From an uncultured Alphaproteobacteria bacterium (GTDB taxonomy: Bacteria; Pseudomonadota; Alphaproteobacteria; HIMB59; GCA-002718135), in the NCBI GenBank assembly GCA_902618015.1, contig CACMYX010000001.1, positions 62,001-126,000 on the forward strand: a stretch of DNA of 64,000 nt. Reading direction: 5' to 3'. Made by a program: the position numbers and the translations under genes. Below the pieces are notes generated by a model. It was not told the DNA's origin. It saw only the letters and a list, made by a program, of their open reading frames with translations, and did no database searches. Shown here in pieces: positions 8,340 through 18,611 of the stretch. The first letter of the stretch is position 1, and each line of letters starts with the position of its first letter.

Positions 8340-9735
8340 AGGTGAACTAACTATTTCATCTTTTAATAGAGAAAATTGTAAAACAGGTATTGTTCATCTT
8401 GGTGTAGGAAATTTTCATAGAGCTCATCAAGCAAACTACATAGATGAATATCTTAATACATCTAATAATATGAATTGGGGAATATGTGGAATTAATTTAA
8501 GAAAAGAAGATAGCAAAAATTTTGAAAATCTAAAATCAAGAAAAGGGAAATATATCCTGAAAACAATTTCTACTTCAGGAGACGAAAAATATAAAGACAT
8601 CAATTCGATTATAAAATTAATAGACTGGAGTAAGGATAAAGATGAAGCTGAGGGTATTCTTTCAAATCCAGATATAAAATTAGTTACAATGACAATTACC
8701 GAAAGCGGTTACTATATTAATGAAAAAAATAAATTAAATCTAAATTTAGAACTTATTAAGAATAATATTCAAGGAAAAGAAAACAATATAATTTACTCTT
8801 TTCTTACTGCAGCTTTAAAAAAAAGAATGCTATCTATAAATAAAAAAATCACATTGCTATGCTGTGATAATATTAGAGAAAATGGAAAAATGTTACAAGA
8901 CTGTTTAAAACAATATTTATCAGCATCTAAAGAATTTGAACTTTTAGAATGGATAGAAGAAAATGTCAGTTTTCCTTCTTGTGTTGTTGATCGAATTACT
9001 CCTAGAACACCAGAATTTTTAAAATCTGATATAATGGAAAAATTTAATTTTAAGGAAAATTGTGGTGTGATAGCTGAACCCTTTATTCAATGGATAGTAG
9101 AGGATAACTTCATAAATGAAAGACCAAAGCTTGAAGATGTTGGTGTGAAGTTTGTTAAGGATGTATTTCCCTATGAAGAAGCTAAGATTAGAATTCTAAA
9201 TGGAGCTCACTTAGCATTAAGTTATTTTGGAGCACTAAAAGGTTATACAACTTATGATGAAGCAATATCAGATAAAAATTTAGAACAATTTTTCTTTGAA
9301 ATTCAACAAAAGGAAATATTACCAGCGCTTGTTCATAAACCCTTTGATTTAGAAGAATATATGATCACAATTTATGAAAGATTTAAAAATAAAAATATTG
9401 CTGATAAATTAGAAAGAATTGCAATGGATGGTGTAGGTAAATTTCCTATATTTATATTGCCAACTATACATAATTGCTTTGAAAAAAATATTATTCCTGA
9501 AAATTGTATTGATGCAATTGCAAGTTGGTATGTTTTTATGTTAAAAATTAAAGATAAAAAATTAAGTTTTGAATACTATGAACCAAGTTGGGAATGGATC
9601 AAATATTATCTAGAAGAAAATAAAATTGTTGAATTTACAAATTGTGTAGAACTATGGGGGAATACACCAAAACAATTTTCTTTGTTTTCTGAAATTTTAG
9701 AAAAAAAAATAAATTTTTTAAAAGATATTTATTAA
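8332..9735 (+). CDS. Mannitol/arabinitol-type polyol dehydrogenase
   Basis: About 467 aa, mannitol dehydrogenase family. The N-terminal nucleotide-binding segment IVHLGVGNFHRAHQANYID and the catalytic signature KIRILNGAHLALSY with the family Lys/Asn/His are visible. Members oxidise mannitol, D-arabinitol, fructuronate or tagaturonate. With xylulokinase converging on it (4-base overlap of 3' ends), D-arabinitol to D-xylulose is a reasonable guess. The ATG at 8332 overlaps the previous stop; a TTG one codon earlier is possible. Confidence 0.87.
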   Translation: MNRGELTISSFNRENCKTGIVHLGVGNFHRAHQANYIDEYLNTSNNMNWGICGINLRKEDSKNFENLKSRKGKYILKTISTSGDEKYKDINSIIKLIDWSKDKDEAEGILSNPDIKLVTMTITESGYYINEKNKLNLNLELIKNNIQGKENNIIYSFLTAALKKRMLSINKKITLLCCDNIRENGKMLQDCLKQYLSASKEFELLEWIEENVSFPSCVVDRITPRTPEFLKSDIMEKFNFKENCGVIAEPFIQWIVEDNFINERPKLEDVGVKFVKDVFPYEEAKIRILNGAHLALSYFGALKGYTTYDEAISDKNLEQFFFEIQQKEILPALVHKPFDLEEYMITIYERFKNKNIADKLERIAMDGVGKFPIFILPTIHNCFEKNIIPENCIDAIASWYVFMLKIKDKKLSFEYYEPSWEWIKYYLEENKIVEFTNCVELWGNTPKQFSLFSEILEKKINFLKDIY

Positions 9736-11216
9736 AAATTCAAATTTTGAGCAATTTTTTTGTTACTGTTGTATAAATCTTTCCAAATAGCATATCTTCG
9801 TAACAAAATATCCATATTATGTTTCTTCGGTTCATAAATTTTACTTATTTTTATTTCACTAACAATTTTTTCTTTATTATTCATTGTATCATCCTGAAAC
9901 ATTGCTAATCTTGCAACACCAAGTGCTGCACCAAATTCACTTTGATCACAAACACTTAATTTTCTATTTAATAGTGATGCAAGCAATTCAATCCAGAATG
10001 AACTTTTTGAACCTCCTCCGACCATGTATATGTTATCAAAGTTATTGTTAACTTTTAAAATAGAATTTACTCCATCTAATATACCAAAACTAATACCCTC
10101 AATTACTGCATACTGTAAATCTGTTGCATTTGTTGTTGTTTTAATAGAGTGAAATGATCCTCTAATATGTGGATCATTATGAGGAGTCCTCTCTCCCGAG
10201 AGATAGGGTAAAAAGAAGGAAGAATTATTTATAGTATCTTCATCTGAATAAAATTTTTCTACATTATCAAGTGTTTCTGCAATTGAAGTGTTTGTAACAG
10301 CACAGATCCAATCCAAACAATTACTTGCACTTAACATAACTGACATCAAATGCCATTTGTTAGGTAAACAATGACAAAATGAATGTACTGCATCTCCAGT
10401 ATTACTTAAAAAACTCTCAGTAGGTGTAAAAAAAACTCCTGAAGTACCAAGAGATATAAATGACTGGTTTTTATTTGTTATGCCCATACCAGTTGCTGCA
10501 GCTGCATTATCACCCGCTCCACCAACAACTTTAACATTATTATTAAAATTAAATTTATCTTTGAACTCTTTTTTTAAATAACCTGTAAGCTCATTACCTT
10601 CCACAAGATTGGGCATATGTTTTTCTTCTAAAAACGAGCATGATAAAAGTTTATTAGACCATTTCCTATGTTTTATGTCTAACCATAATGTGCCAGATGC
10701 ATCTGACATTTCAGAAAAAAATTCACCAGTAAGAATAAATCTTAAATAATCTTTTGGTAATAAAACTTTGAAAATTTTTCGAAAATTATCTATTTCATTG
10801 TTTTTAATCCAATTTATTTTTGGAGCAGTAAAACCAGGCATAGTGATATTTCCTGAGATTGATCGTACATCAAAGTTTTGTTTTTCAAATTCTTCACACT
10901 CTTGATGTGATCTAGTATCATTCCAAAGAATACATGGTCTAATAACATTTCCATCCTTATCAATTAAAGTAGCTCCATGCATATGTCCTGATATGCCTAG
11001 AGAAACTGTTTGCGAAAACTCATTTGGTTTTTTTAGCTTCAAAGCTTCAAAACATTTCATTGTCGAGTCAATCCATTCTTGTGGATTTTGCTCACTAAAA
11101 CCATCTTTTGGAGATTGTACTGTGAGACTTGAAGTGGCTGTAGCAAGGATTTTTTGGTTTTGATCAATTAAAATCATTTTAATTGATGATGTACCAAGAT
11201 CTATTCCAATAAACAT
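9732..11216 (-). CDS. xylB: Xylulokinase (FGGY family)
   Basis: A 494-aa FGGY carbohydrate kinase. The N-terminal phosphate-binding strand FIGIDLGTSSIKM, the substrate motif GHMHGATL, the catalytic-Asp segment GGAGDNAAAATGMG and the C-terminal GGGSKS are all present. GHMHGA is characteristic of xylulokinases. It feeds D-xylulose 5-phosphate into the pentose phosphate pathway, matching the two polyol dehydrogenases at 7302-9735. It is the last gene of a minus-strand set starting at 14322. Confidence 0.88.
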   Translation of the reverse strand: MFIGIDLGTSSIKMILIDQNQKILATATSSLTVQSPKDGFSEQNPQEWIDSTMKCFEALKLKKPNEFSQTVSLGISGHMHGATLIDKDGNVIRPCILWNDTRSHQECEEFEKQNFDVRSISGNITMPGFTAPKINWIKNNEIDNFRKIFKVLLPKDYLRFILTGEFFSEMSDASGTLWLDIKHRKWSNKLLSCSFLEEKHMPNLVEGNELTGYLKKEFKDKFNFNNNVKVVGGAGDNAAAATGMGITNKNQSFISLGTSGVFFTPTESFLSNTGDAVHSFCHCLPNKWHLMSVMLSASNCLDWICAVTNTSIAETLDNVEKFYSDEDTINNSSFFLPYLSGERTPHNDPHIRGSFHSIKTTTNATDLQYAVIEGISFGILDGVNSILKVNNNFDNIYMVGGGSKSSFWIELLASLLNRKLSVCDQSEFGAALGVARLAMFQDDTMNNKEKIVSEIKISKIYEPKKHNMDILLRRYAIWKDLYNSNKKIAQNLNF

Positions 11217-11265
11217 TATGAAATTTATAACATTAATATTTTAAATCATACAAAGAAAATTAGGG

Positions 11266-12126
11266 TTACTTGTAAGAATACCTAAATATAAATACACCAG
11301 ATGCAACAATAATAATTGCTCCAATAATTGTAAATATATCTGGTATTTCTTTATATACAACTAGACCGAAAAATATTGCCCAAACTATTATTGTATAATT
11401 ATAGGGTGCTAATACACTTGCCGGTGTAATACTTAATGCCTTAATTTGTAAAAATAAACCCATACAAAAAAAGAAGCCTAAAAATATAAAGAATATAAAA
11501 GAAAATGAATGAAGAGGTTGCCAAAAAAATAGTGATAATATGGAAGTTATTATGACACCTATAAGACCGTTATAGAATAGCATTGTCTCGTTATCATCAT
11601 ACTGAGCATTTAATCTTGTTGCTATTTGAAACAGTGAGTAGAAAAAAGCTGCAAGTAAGGGAATAACAAGGTACGGATTAAATATTGTTAAGCCAGGACG
11701 CATAATGAGAAGAACACCAAAAAAACTAATTCCAATTGCTATCCAAGTAGCTAAATTGATTTTTTCTTTTAAAATTAGATAAGAAAAAAAGACAACTAAT
11801 ACTGGTGATAATGATCCAATTGTGTGTGCATCTGCAAGAGCTAAATACCTAAATGATAATACAAAAAAACAAGCCTCACAAACAGATAGGACACACCTAG
11901 TAATTTGTATCTTATAATTATTTGATAGATAATATTTTTTTACATTATTTTTTTTTGCAATAAAAAAAGAAAAAATAAGACAAAAAGTATATTTTACAAA
12001 TAATAGCACAAAAACTGAATGATACTGAACAGCTGTTTTTTGAATTGTGTCTAAGATACCAAAAGATAAATAAGTTAAAAGTATTAAAATGATTCCATAG
12101 CTATATGGATTTGATTTGTTATTCAT
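11266..12126 (-). CDS. EamA/DMT-family membrane permease
   Basis: A 286-aa protein with about ten hydrophobic helices in two repeats, the first containing FRYLALADAHTIGSLSPVLVVFF, characteristic of the drug/metabolite transporter (EamA) superfamily. Substrates range from amino acids to sugars and nucleotides and cannot be assigned here. It is coupled to the upstream hydrolase gene by an ATGA overlap. Confidence 0.87.
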   Translation of the reverse strand: MNNKSNPYSYGIILILLTYLSFGILDTIQKTAVQYHSVFVLLFVKYTFCLIFSFFIAKKNNVKKYYLSNNYKIQITRCVLSVCEACFFVLSFRYLALADAHTIGSLSPVLVVFFSYLILKEKINLATWIAIGISFFGVLLIMRPGLTIFNPYLVIPLLAAFFYSLFQIATRLNAQYDDNETMLFYNGLIGVIITSILSLFFWQPLHSFSFIFFIFLGFFFCMGLFLQIKALSITPASVLAPYNYTIIVWAIFFGLVVYKEIPDIFTIIGAIIIVASGVFIFRYSYK

Positions 12127-13316
12127 TTTATATTTTTGAAAATATTATTATAAAAGTCTTTTTTAATATTTTTCTCGGCATCTAAAATTTGCATCATTAC
12201 AACTGCAGATAACTCATTAATTGGATCAACTAAGAAATACGTAGCGGCGTATCCTGACCAACCAAATTCACCCATAACACCAAATTTATTTTGTGGTGTA
12301 TTATTCATCAAAACTCTAAATCCTAGGCCCCATCCATATCCATCTAAATCATTTTCATAATTTTCATCTTTGATTGTATTTGTTGATGTTATTTCTATAG
12401 GCAATAAGTTTCTATCTAATGAATTACGACGCATAGATTGAAGAGTTTCCATATTTACAAGTGGTTTAGCATTTTTATCTGTTCCATTAATAAGCATGGT
12501 AGCAAATTTAATATAATCTGCAGCAGTTGAAAATAAACCATGTCCACCCCTACAGTAATTTTCATTATTTGCAGGGTATCCATATAAAATTAGTTTTCTT
12601 GAAGCCAAAGTTAAGTCAGTTAATTTTGATTTAACACTATTATATTCAAAAGTTTCAACTAAATTTTTATTTTTATCTTCACTAATAGAAAAATTTGTAT
12701 CATTCATTTCTAATGGATTAAAAATATTTTCTTTTAAAATATTTAATAACTTGTCTTTTGTTACAACTTCTAGAATTCTGGCTAATATATCTATAGAAAT
12801 AGAATAGTGCCATTCTAATCCTGGTTCATAAAGTAGTGGTAATCCAGAAATGTTATCAATTTCTTCTTCTAAACTTCTGGAAGATGAGTGAAACAACTTC
12901 TTTTCTTCATAAGCTTCAGCTAAAAAATTATTACTACTATTATAAGTAAAACCTGCTGTATGTTGTAAAAGTTGTCTTACTGTAGGGGTTCTATCTATTT
13001 TTATAGTATCGTCTAATTTACTAGTTAATGATTTTAGTTTTTTAAGATTTTTAAAATTTGGTAAATATTTATCTATAGTATCATCAAGAGATAAGAAATT
13101 TTTTTCTATTAATTGCATTGCTGCAAAACCAACAATTGGTTTAGTCATAGACCAAATTCTATAAAAGGAATTTTTATTAAGTTTATTTTTTTTAACTAAA
13201 TCATTAAATCCGATTACTTCATGATAAATATTATTTTTATGATTTATTATCCATTCAGCACCATTACATCTTCCATCATCAATATGTTTTTGAAAATCTA
13301 ATCTAATATTATCCAT
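12123..13316 (-). CDS. Beta-lactamase-family serine hydrolase (class C-like esterase)
   Basis: A 397-aa protein of the beta-lactamase/transpeptidase-like family. The catalytic S56-x-x-K59 (SMTK) and the second-motif tyrosine Y171 (HYSIS) are visible, and FGWSGYAATYFLVDP resembles the third-motif region. There is no signal peptide, which argues for a cytosolic esterase (EstB-like) and not a beta-lactamase. It lies 7 bases after the Ldh_2 gene and overlaps the DMT permease. It may deacylate or open a lactone or ester of the imported substrate (inference). Confidence 0.82.
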   Translation of the reverse strand: MDNIRLDFQKHIDDGRCNGAEWIINHKNNIYHEVIGFNDLVKKNKLNKNSFYRIWSMTKPIVGFAAMQLIEKNFLSLDDTIDKYLPNFKNLKKLKSLTSKLDDTIKIDRTPTVRQLLQHTAGFTYNSSNNFLAEAYEEKKLFHSSSRSLEEEIDNISGLPLLYEPGLEWHYSISIDILARILEVVTKDKLLNILKENIFNPLEMNDTNFSISEDKNKNLVETFEYNSVKSKLTDLTLASRKLILYGYPANNENYCRGGHGLFSTAADYIKFATMLINGTDKNAKPLVNMETLQSMRRNSLDRNLLPIEITSTNTIKDENYENDLDGYGWGLGFRVLMNNTPQNKFGVMGEFGWSGYAATYFLVDPINELSAVVMMQILDAEKNIKKDFYNNIFKNIK

Positions 13317-13323
13317 AAATGGA

Positions 13324-14322
13324 TTAGATTAGACTCTTTATTTTTTCTATGAGTTCTGAATTGATATTTCTTGGACCTTTATCTTCTCTATTAGTATGTC
13401 TTCTTTGTCCAGGTAAACGCACGCCGTCTAAGGATGTCATTTGTTCAAAAAATTTTTCGGCATGTTCGTTCCAATTTTTTCCTGCAATTAGTTCAGGAGA
13501 TAAAGCCATAATAAATTCACCTCCTCGTGCTGGGCCTCCATCATTATTATCCTCTTTTTTTGCTTCAAAACTAAATAAATCTCCAACTAGTCCGGCAGAT
13601 AGTAATTCAATCATCATAGCTATAGCAGAACCCTTATAATCACCAAAAGTCAGAAGCACTCCTCCATTTGCTATTTGATTTGGATCATCAGTTTTTTCAC
13701 CATCTTTATTTAATCCTGTTCCAAATGGTACCTTGTGACCATCTCTAGCTGCAACCTGAACCTCACCCATAGCCATTGTTGAAGTTGCCATGTCATAAAC
13801 GACAGGAGTATTATTTTTTCTAGGCCATGCAAATGAAATTGGATTAGTTCCAAATAATGGTTTTTTTGCACCAGCTGGCGCTACACTTGGTTTGTATGCC
13901 GTACAGGCAATACCAATTAAATTATTTTCAGCCAGTGCTTCAGTCTCATGCCACAAGGCAGCGAAGTGATGTGTATTAGCAATTGTTAACACACCAACTC
14001 CATGTTTATTTGAAGTTTTTATTAATTCAGGTAACCCAACTTTAATTCCTACTGGAGCAAAGCCATAATCCCCATCAACACGAATAGTATTTTGTGTAAG
14101 ATAATTACTTGTAGGTCGAGAAACAGCATTTACTTTTTTACTTTTTAAAGAAGCTATATAACCTGGAATTCTAAATAAACCATGAGAAACACTTCCATCT
14201 CTCTCTGCATGAGTTACCGTTGTAGCAACACAATCAGCATTTAAATGATCACACCCATGTTTTGTAAGTGCTTGATAAGCTAATTCATATATTTTTTCTA
14301 ATTTTAAAGGAATTGTATTCAT
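13324..14322 (-). CDS. Ldh_2-family (malate/lactate/2-ketogulonate-type) dehydrogenase
   Basis: A 332-aa member of the malate/L-lactate/ureidoglycolate dehydrogenase (Ldh_2) family. HAERDGSVSHGLFRIPGY near residue 39, the catalytic-His region NTHHFAALWHE, and DMATSTMAMGEV with GGVLLTFGDYKGSAIAMM are typical. These NAD(P) enzymes reduce or oxidise 2-keto acids such as diketogulonate, sulfolactate or malate. It is the first gene of the minus-strand set 14322-9732, divergent from the flavoprotein gene at 14356 with only 33 bases between. Confidence 0.88.
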   Translation of the reverse strand: MNTIPLKLEKIYELAYQALTKHGCDHLNADCVATTVTHAERDGSVSHGLFRIPGYIASLKSKKVNAVSRPTSNYLTQNTIRVDGDYGFAPVGIKVGLPELIKTSNKHGVGVLTIANTHHFAALWHETEALAENNLIGIACTAYKPSVAPAGAKKPLFGTNPISFAWPRKNNTPVVYDMATSTMAMGEVQVAARDGHKVPFGTGLNKDGEKTDDPNQIANGGVLLTFGDYKGSAIAMMIELLSAGLVGDLFSFEAKKEDNNDGGPARGGEFIMALSPELIAGKNWNEHAEKFFEQMTSLDGVRLPGQRRHTNREDKGPRNINSELIEKIKSLI

Positions 14323-14355
14323 TTACTTTTCTAAAATATTTAATATTATTAGTGA

Positions 14356-15726
14356 ATGGATAGAGGATTATTAGACAATTTGAAAGAGCTTTTACAAGAA
14401 AGAATATCATTTTCAGAAAGTGTTAGAAATAATCACGCTAAAGGTGAAGATGCCTATGATCCTATCTTGCCCAGAGCAGTCTTATTTCCAAAAAATAATG
14501 AGGAGCTTTCAAAAATACTAAAAATTTGTAATGAATTCAAGGTACCAGTGACTGCCTATGGAACAGGAACATCACTAGAAGGTCATGTAGTAGGCAATAA
14601 AGAAGGTTTTACAATTTCAATGGAAAATTTTAATAAAATAATTTCTATCAATGAGCAAGATTTTGATTGTCGAGTTGAAGCCAATGTATCTCGTGAACAA
14701 CTTAATGAAACACTTAAAGATAAAGGGGTATTCTTTCCTATTGATCCTGGTGCGAATGCATCTTTAGGTGGTATGACTGCTTGTTCGGCATCAGGAACTA
14801 TGGCTGTAAGATACGGAACAATGAAAACAACTGTTCTAGGTCTAACTGTAGTTTTAGCGAATGGCGATATTATAAAAACGGGTACAAGAGCAAAAAAAAC
14901 TTCTGCAGGATATAATTTGACAAATCTTTTTGTTGGTTCTGAAGGTACACTAGGAATAATCACTGAAGTTCACCTTAGATTATCACCTATACCTGAAAGT
15001 ATAATGAGCGCTGTATGTCAATTTCCAGATCTTGACTCAGCTGTTTTAACTGCTCAAGAAATTATCCAATACGGTGTACCAATTGCTAGAGTAGAGTTGT
15101 TAAATAAAGATCAGATGGATATTAGTATAAAGTATTCAAAACTAGAGAATCTAGAAAGTTTACCGACACTTTTTTATGAATTTCATGGAAGTGAAATTTC
15201 AAATAAAGAATCTATTAATGTAGTTGAAGAGATTTCTAAAAATAATAATGGTAGTGATTTTAAATGGGCAGCAAACACGGAGGAAAGAAATAAAATTTGG
15301 AAAGCGAGACATAACGTTTATTATTCAGTTAAAGCACAAGGGGATAATATAAGAGTTTACGCTACTGATGTTTGTGTACCTATTTCAAATATTGTTGAGT
15401 GTATTAAATTTGCAGAAAATGAACTTCAAGGTACTGGGCTAAAGGCTCCTATGGTCGGGCATGTAGGTGATGGAAATTTTCATGTAACTATTGTCTATGA
15501 TCCTAACAAAGATAATGAATATAAATATATAAGGAAGTTTAGTGATAAATTAATTGATAAAGCCTTAAAAATGGATGGAACAATAACAGGGGAACACGGA
15601 ATAGGTCTTCAAAAAAAAGAATATTTATTAAGGCAACACCCAGATAATATTCCTTTAATGAAATTAATTAAGAAAAGCTTTGACCCAAATAATATTTTAA
15701 ACCCAGGTAAAATTTTTGATATTTAA
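14356..15726 (+). CDS. FAD-linked oxidase (GlcD/D-lactate dehydrogenase type)
   Basis: A 456-aa FAD-binding PCMH-type oxidase. The FAD-binding segments AYGTGTSLEGHVVG and GSEGTLGIITEVHLRLSP lie in the first half. The C-terminal cap domain has the metal-binding histidines GHVGDGNFHV and the conserved TGEHGIGLQKKEYL. Relatives oxidise D-lactate, glycolate or D-2-hydroxyglutarate and pass electrons to the respiratory chain. No GlcE or GlcF partner is present, so a single-subunit D-2-hydroxyacid dehydrogenase is likely. Stop at 15724-15726. Confidence 0.9.
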   Translation: MDRGLLDNLKELLQERISFSESVRNNHAKGEDAYDPILPRAVLFPKNNEELSKILKICNEFKVPVTAYGTGTSLEGHVVGNKEGFTISMENFNKIISINEQDFDCRVEANVSREQLNETLKDKGVFFPIDPGANASLGGMTACSASGTMAVRYGTMKTTVLGLTVVLANGDIIKTGTRAKKTSAGYNLTNLFVGSEGTLGIITEVHLRLSPIPESIMSAVCQFPDLDSAVLTAQEIIQYGVPIARVELLNKDQMDISIKYSKLENLESLPTLFYEFHGSEISNKESINVVEEISKNNNGSDFKWAANTEERNKIWKARHNVYYSVKAQGDNIRVYATDVCVPISNIVECIKFAENELQGTGLKAPMVGHVGDGNFHVTIVYDPNKDNEYKYIRKFSDKLIDKALKMDGTITGEHGIGLQKKEYLLRQHPDNIPLMKLIKKSFDPNNILNPGKIFDI

Positions 15727-15772
15727 ATTATAAAAATAAATTAAATCTAGATTTTTTTTATTCTCCAAATAA

Positions 15773-16816
15773 CTATTTTGGATTATTTATATCTTCATTA
15801 TATGCAAATACAGCTGGACTCCCACCTGTATATATAAAAATTACATTATCTCCTTTTTTAATAATGCCTTTTTGAACATAATCAATAAGAGCAGCAAAAC
15901 CTTTCGAGGTATAAACTGGATCTAAAATTATAGATTCTTTATTTGCTAAAAGCTTCATGGCTTCTATTCCTGCTTTTGTAGTAGCACCATACTTTTCACC
16001 TACATAAGTATTGTCATGATTGATCATTTCATGATTAAATTTTATATTTACATCAAGTAGCTTAGCTCCTTCATTACAAATCCTAGCAATATCTTTTTTA
16101 ATATTCATTTCCCAATAAACGGGTGAAATGCCTTGGATACGAGTTGGCCAATTTAATATTTTAGCTCCTAACTCACAGCCTGCTTGTGTCATATTAGCAG
16201 CCGTAACAAATAAATGATCTGCCATAAAATTTTGTTCTTTCATTTGCAGATCAATTTCAGCCATAGCATTTGCATAACTAATTCCAGCAAGAGTTGTATC
16301 TTCTTTTCCAAATCCACCGTATATTAGTAAAGGTTTTCGACCTTCTTTTATTAACTGACTATATTTTCTATCAAGATGTTTTGGTATTTCTTCTAAGTTT
16401 TCTCCATCAACTACCTCAACGTTTGCTCCTAAAATATTATACAATAAAAAATTACCTTGCATTAATTTACCTTTTATTCCATGCATCAATACTAAATAAC
16501 TATCTAGATTTAATTTATTTGCTGCAGCTACTGCTTGACGACAAAAATTTGATTGGGAGGCAGCTCCTGTTAAAATACAATCATACTCTCCAGATAAAGT
16601 TTTAGCCATTATAAATTCTAGATGTCTAGTTTTGTTCCCTCCAAAAGCTAGAGCTGTACAATCATCTCGTTTTATAAATAGATTTATATTTAGCTCCTTA
16701 GAAATATTAGGAGCATATTCAAGAACAGTTGGAAGTTGAGCTAATTGAACTCTTGGAATTTTATTTATTCTGGAAACTAATTCTTCAGCTGATAACGGAT
16801 TAAAATTACTCTTCAT
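15773..16816 (-). CDS. PLP-dependent D-cysteine desulfhydrase/ACC deaminase-family protein
   Basis: A 347-aa fold-type II PLP enzyme. The lysine that binds PLP is K62 in GGNKTRHLE, with TGAASQSNFCRQAVAAANKL after it and the phosphate-binding IYTGGSPAVFAY near the C-terminus. The family includes D-cysteine desulfhydrase, ACC deaminase and L-cysteate sulfo-lyase. As the last gene of the nine-gene minus-strand operon it could deaminate an amino-sugar or amino-acid intermediate. The function is inferred only. Confidence 0.85.
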   Translation of the reverse strand: MKSNFNPLSAEELVSRINKIPRVQLAQLPTVLEYAPNISKELNINLFIKRDDCTALAFGGNKTRHLEFIMAKTLSGEYDCILTGAASQSNFCRQAVAAANKLNLDSYLVLMHGIKGKLMQGNFLLYNILGANVEVVDGENLEEIPKHLDRKYSQLIKEGRKPLLIYGGFGKEDTTLAGISYANAMAEIDLQMKEQNFMADHLFVTAANMTQAGCELGAKILNWPTRIQGISPVYWEMNIKKDIARICNEGAKLLDVNIKFNHEMINHDNTYVGEKYGATTKAGIEAMKLLANKESIILDPVYTSKGFAALIDYVQKGIIKKGDNVIFIYTGGSPAVFAYNEDINNPK

Positions 16817-16845
16817 TTACAACTAATCTTTCTAATATTTTAAAA

Positions 16846-18579
16846 TTAATGACTATGTCTTTTTACCTCTGCACCTCTTTTGCCAATTAGAAAATCAAGA
16901 TCCGCACCTTTATCAGCTTGCATAACATGATCTATATACATCTTTTGATAACCTCCAGAAATTTCAGGTAAAATTGGATTATAATTATCTAAACGATTTT
17001 TAATTGTTTCTTCATCAACACTTAAGTTCATAGTACCTTGATTGACATCTATTTCAATTAGATCACCATTTTGAACCGCTGCTAAAGGGCCTTTTACAGC
17101 TGCCTCAGGAGCAGTATGTAGGATTACTGTTCCGTATGCTGTTCCACTCATTCTAGCATCAGATATCCTAATCATATCTCTTACACCTTTCTTTAAAAGT
17201 TTTTGAGGAAGACGCATATTTCCAACTTCTGCCATACCTGGATAACCTTTTGGTCCACAATTTTTCAAAACTAATATTGAATTTTCATCTACCTCTAAAT
17301 TTGGATCATCAATTTTTTCATGAAATTCTTCAACACTTTCAAAGACAACGGCTTTTCCAGTATGTTTCATTAATTCTGGTGATGCAGCAGATGGCTTAAT
17401 AATTGCGCCATTTGGTGCAATGTTTCCTCTAAGAATTTTAATGCCTCCATTTTTTGTTAATGGATTATCAAATTCTTTTATAACTTCATTATTCCAACAT
17501 TTAGCGTCTTTGTTATTTTCGCCAATAGTTTTTCCATTTACAGTCAAAGCTTTTTCTTCTAATAATTTTTTTTCAAGTAATCTTTTTATTACAACAGGAA
17601 CTCCACCAGCATAGTAAAAATCTTCCATTAAATATTTTCCAGAAGGTTGAAGATTTACAAGTGTCGGAATTCCCTCTCCACACTTATTCCAATCTTCTAA
17701 ATCTAGGTCTATTTCCATTCTTCCTGCAATAGCCGCTAAATGTATAACAGCATTTGTTGAACCACCTATTGCACCATTAACTTTTATTGCATTTTCAAAT
17801 GATTTTTTTGTTACAATTTTCGACATAGTTATATTTTCTTTAACCATCTCAACAATTCTTTTTCCTGACATATGAGCTAATGCGTATCTTCTTGAGTCAA
17901 CTGCTGGAATTGCTGCATTTCCAGGAAGAGACATTCCTAATGCTTCCACCATTGAACCCATTGTTGATGCTGTACCCATTGTCATGCAATTACCTTTTGA
18001 TCTGCTCATTGAAATTTCAGCATTAATAAAATCTTCTTCTGTAATTACACCTGCGTTTAAATCAGCATCAAGTTTCCAAACTCCTGTTCCAGAACCTATA
18101 GTTTCACCCTGATGATGACCATTCAGCATTGGACCACCTGAAACTCCTATTGTTGGAAGGTCAACACTTGCTGCACCCATCATTAATGAAGGTGTTGTTT
18201 TATCACAACCCATTAATAGTACTACTCCGTCTATTGGATTACCCCTTATTGCTTCTTCAACATCCATACTTGCTAAATTTCTAAACAACATAGCTGTAGG
18301 TCTTAGATTAGATTCACTTGCTGAAAATACAGGAAATTCAAGTGGAAAACCACCAGCTTCATAAACACCTTTTTTAACAGACTCTGCTATCTCCCTAAAA
18401 TGACCATTACATGGTGTCAGTTCTGACCAAGTATTACAAATTCCAATTACAGGACGCCCATCAAATAAGTGATTGGGATGCCCTTGATTTCGCATCCAAC
18501 CTCTGTGAATAAATGTATCTCTTCTATGTGATTTAGAATTATACCAATTAGAAGATCTAAATTTATTTTTTTTATTCAT
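16846..18579 (-). CDS. IlvD/Edd-family sugar acid dehydratase
   Basis: A 577-aa dehydratase of the IlvD/Edd family. The cluster-binding cysteines C57 (TPCNGH), C125 (GCDKTTP) and C198 (GNCMTMGTAS) are all present, implying a [2Fe-2S]-type enzyme like L-arabinonate and D-xylonate dehydratases. The long N-terminus with HRGWMRNQG also favours the pentonate/fuconate dehydratase branch over IlvD. It would convert a sugar acid made by the lactonase next door into a 2-keto-3-deoxy acid. Confidence 0.9.
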   Translation of the reverse strand: MNKKNKFRSSNWYNSKSHRRDTFIHRGWMRNQGHPNHLFDGRPVIGICNTWSELTPCNGHFREIAESVKKGVYEAGGFPLEFPVFSASESNLRPTAMLFRNLASMDVEEAIRGNPIDGVVLLMGCDKTTPSLMMGAASVDLPTIGVSGGPMLNGHHQGETIGSGTGVWKLDADLNAGVITEEDFINAEISMSRSKGNCMTMGTASTMGSMVEALGMSLPGNAAIPAVDSRRYALAHMSGKRIVEMVKENITMSKIVTKKSFENAIKVNGAIGGSTNAVIHLAAIAGRMEIDLDLEDWNKCGEGIPTLVNLQPSGKYLMEDFYYAGGVPVVIKRLLEKKLLEEKALTVNGKTIGENNKDAKCWNNEVIKEFDNPLTKNGGIKILRGNIAPNGAIIKPSAASPELMKHTGKAVVFESVEEFHEKIDDPNLEVDENSILVLKNCGPKGYPGMAEVGNMRLPQKLLKKGVRDMIRISDARMSGTAYGTVILHTAPEAAVKGPLAAVQNGDLIEIDVNQGTMNLSVDEETIKNRLDNYNPILPEISGGYQKMYIDHVMQADKGADLDFLIGKRGAEVKRHSH

Positions 18580-18611
18580 GAATGAAAGTTTTAGCTAATT
18601 AAAGTAAAAAA

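Noticed and set aside
12123-13316. Antibiotic-resistance beta-lactamase
   Set aside because: No signal peptide, and the context is catabolic; the fold family includes many esterases.
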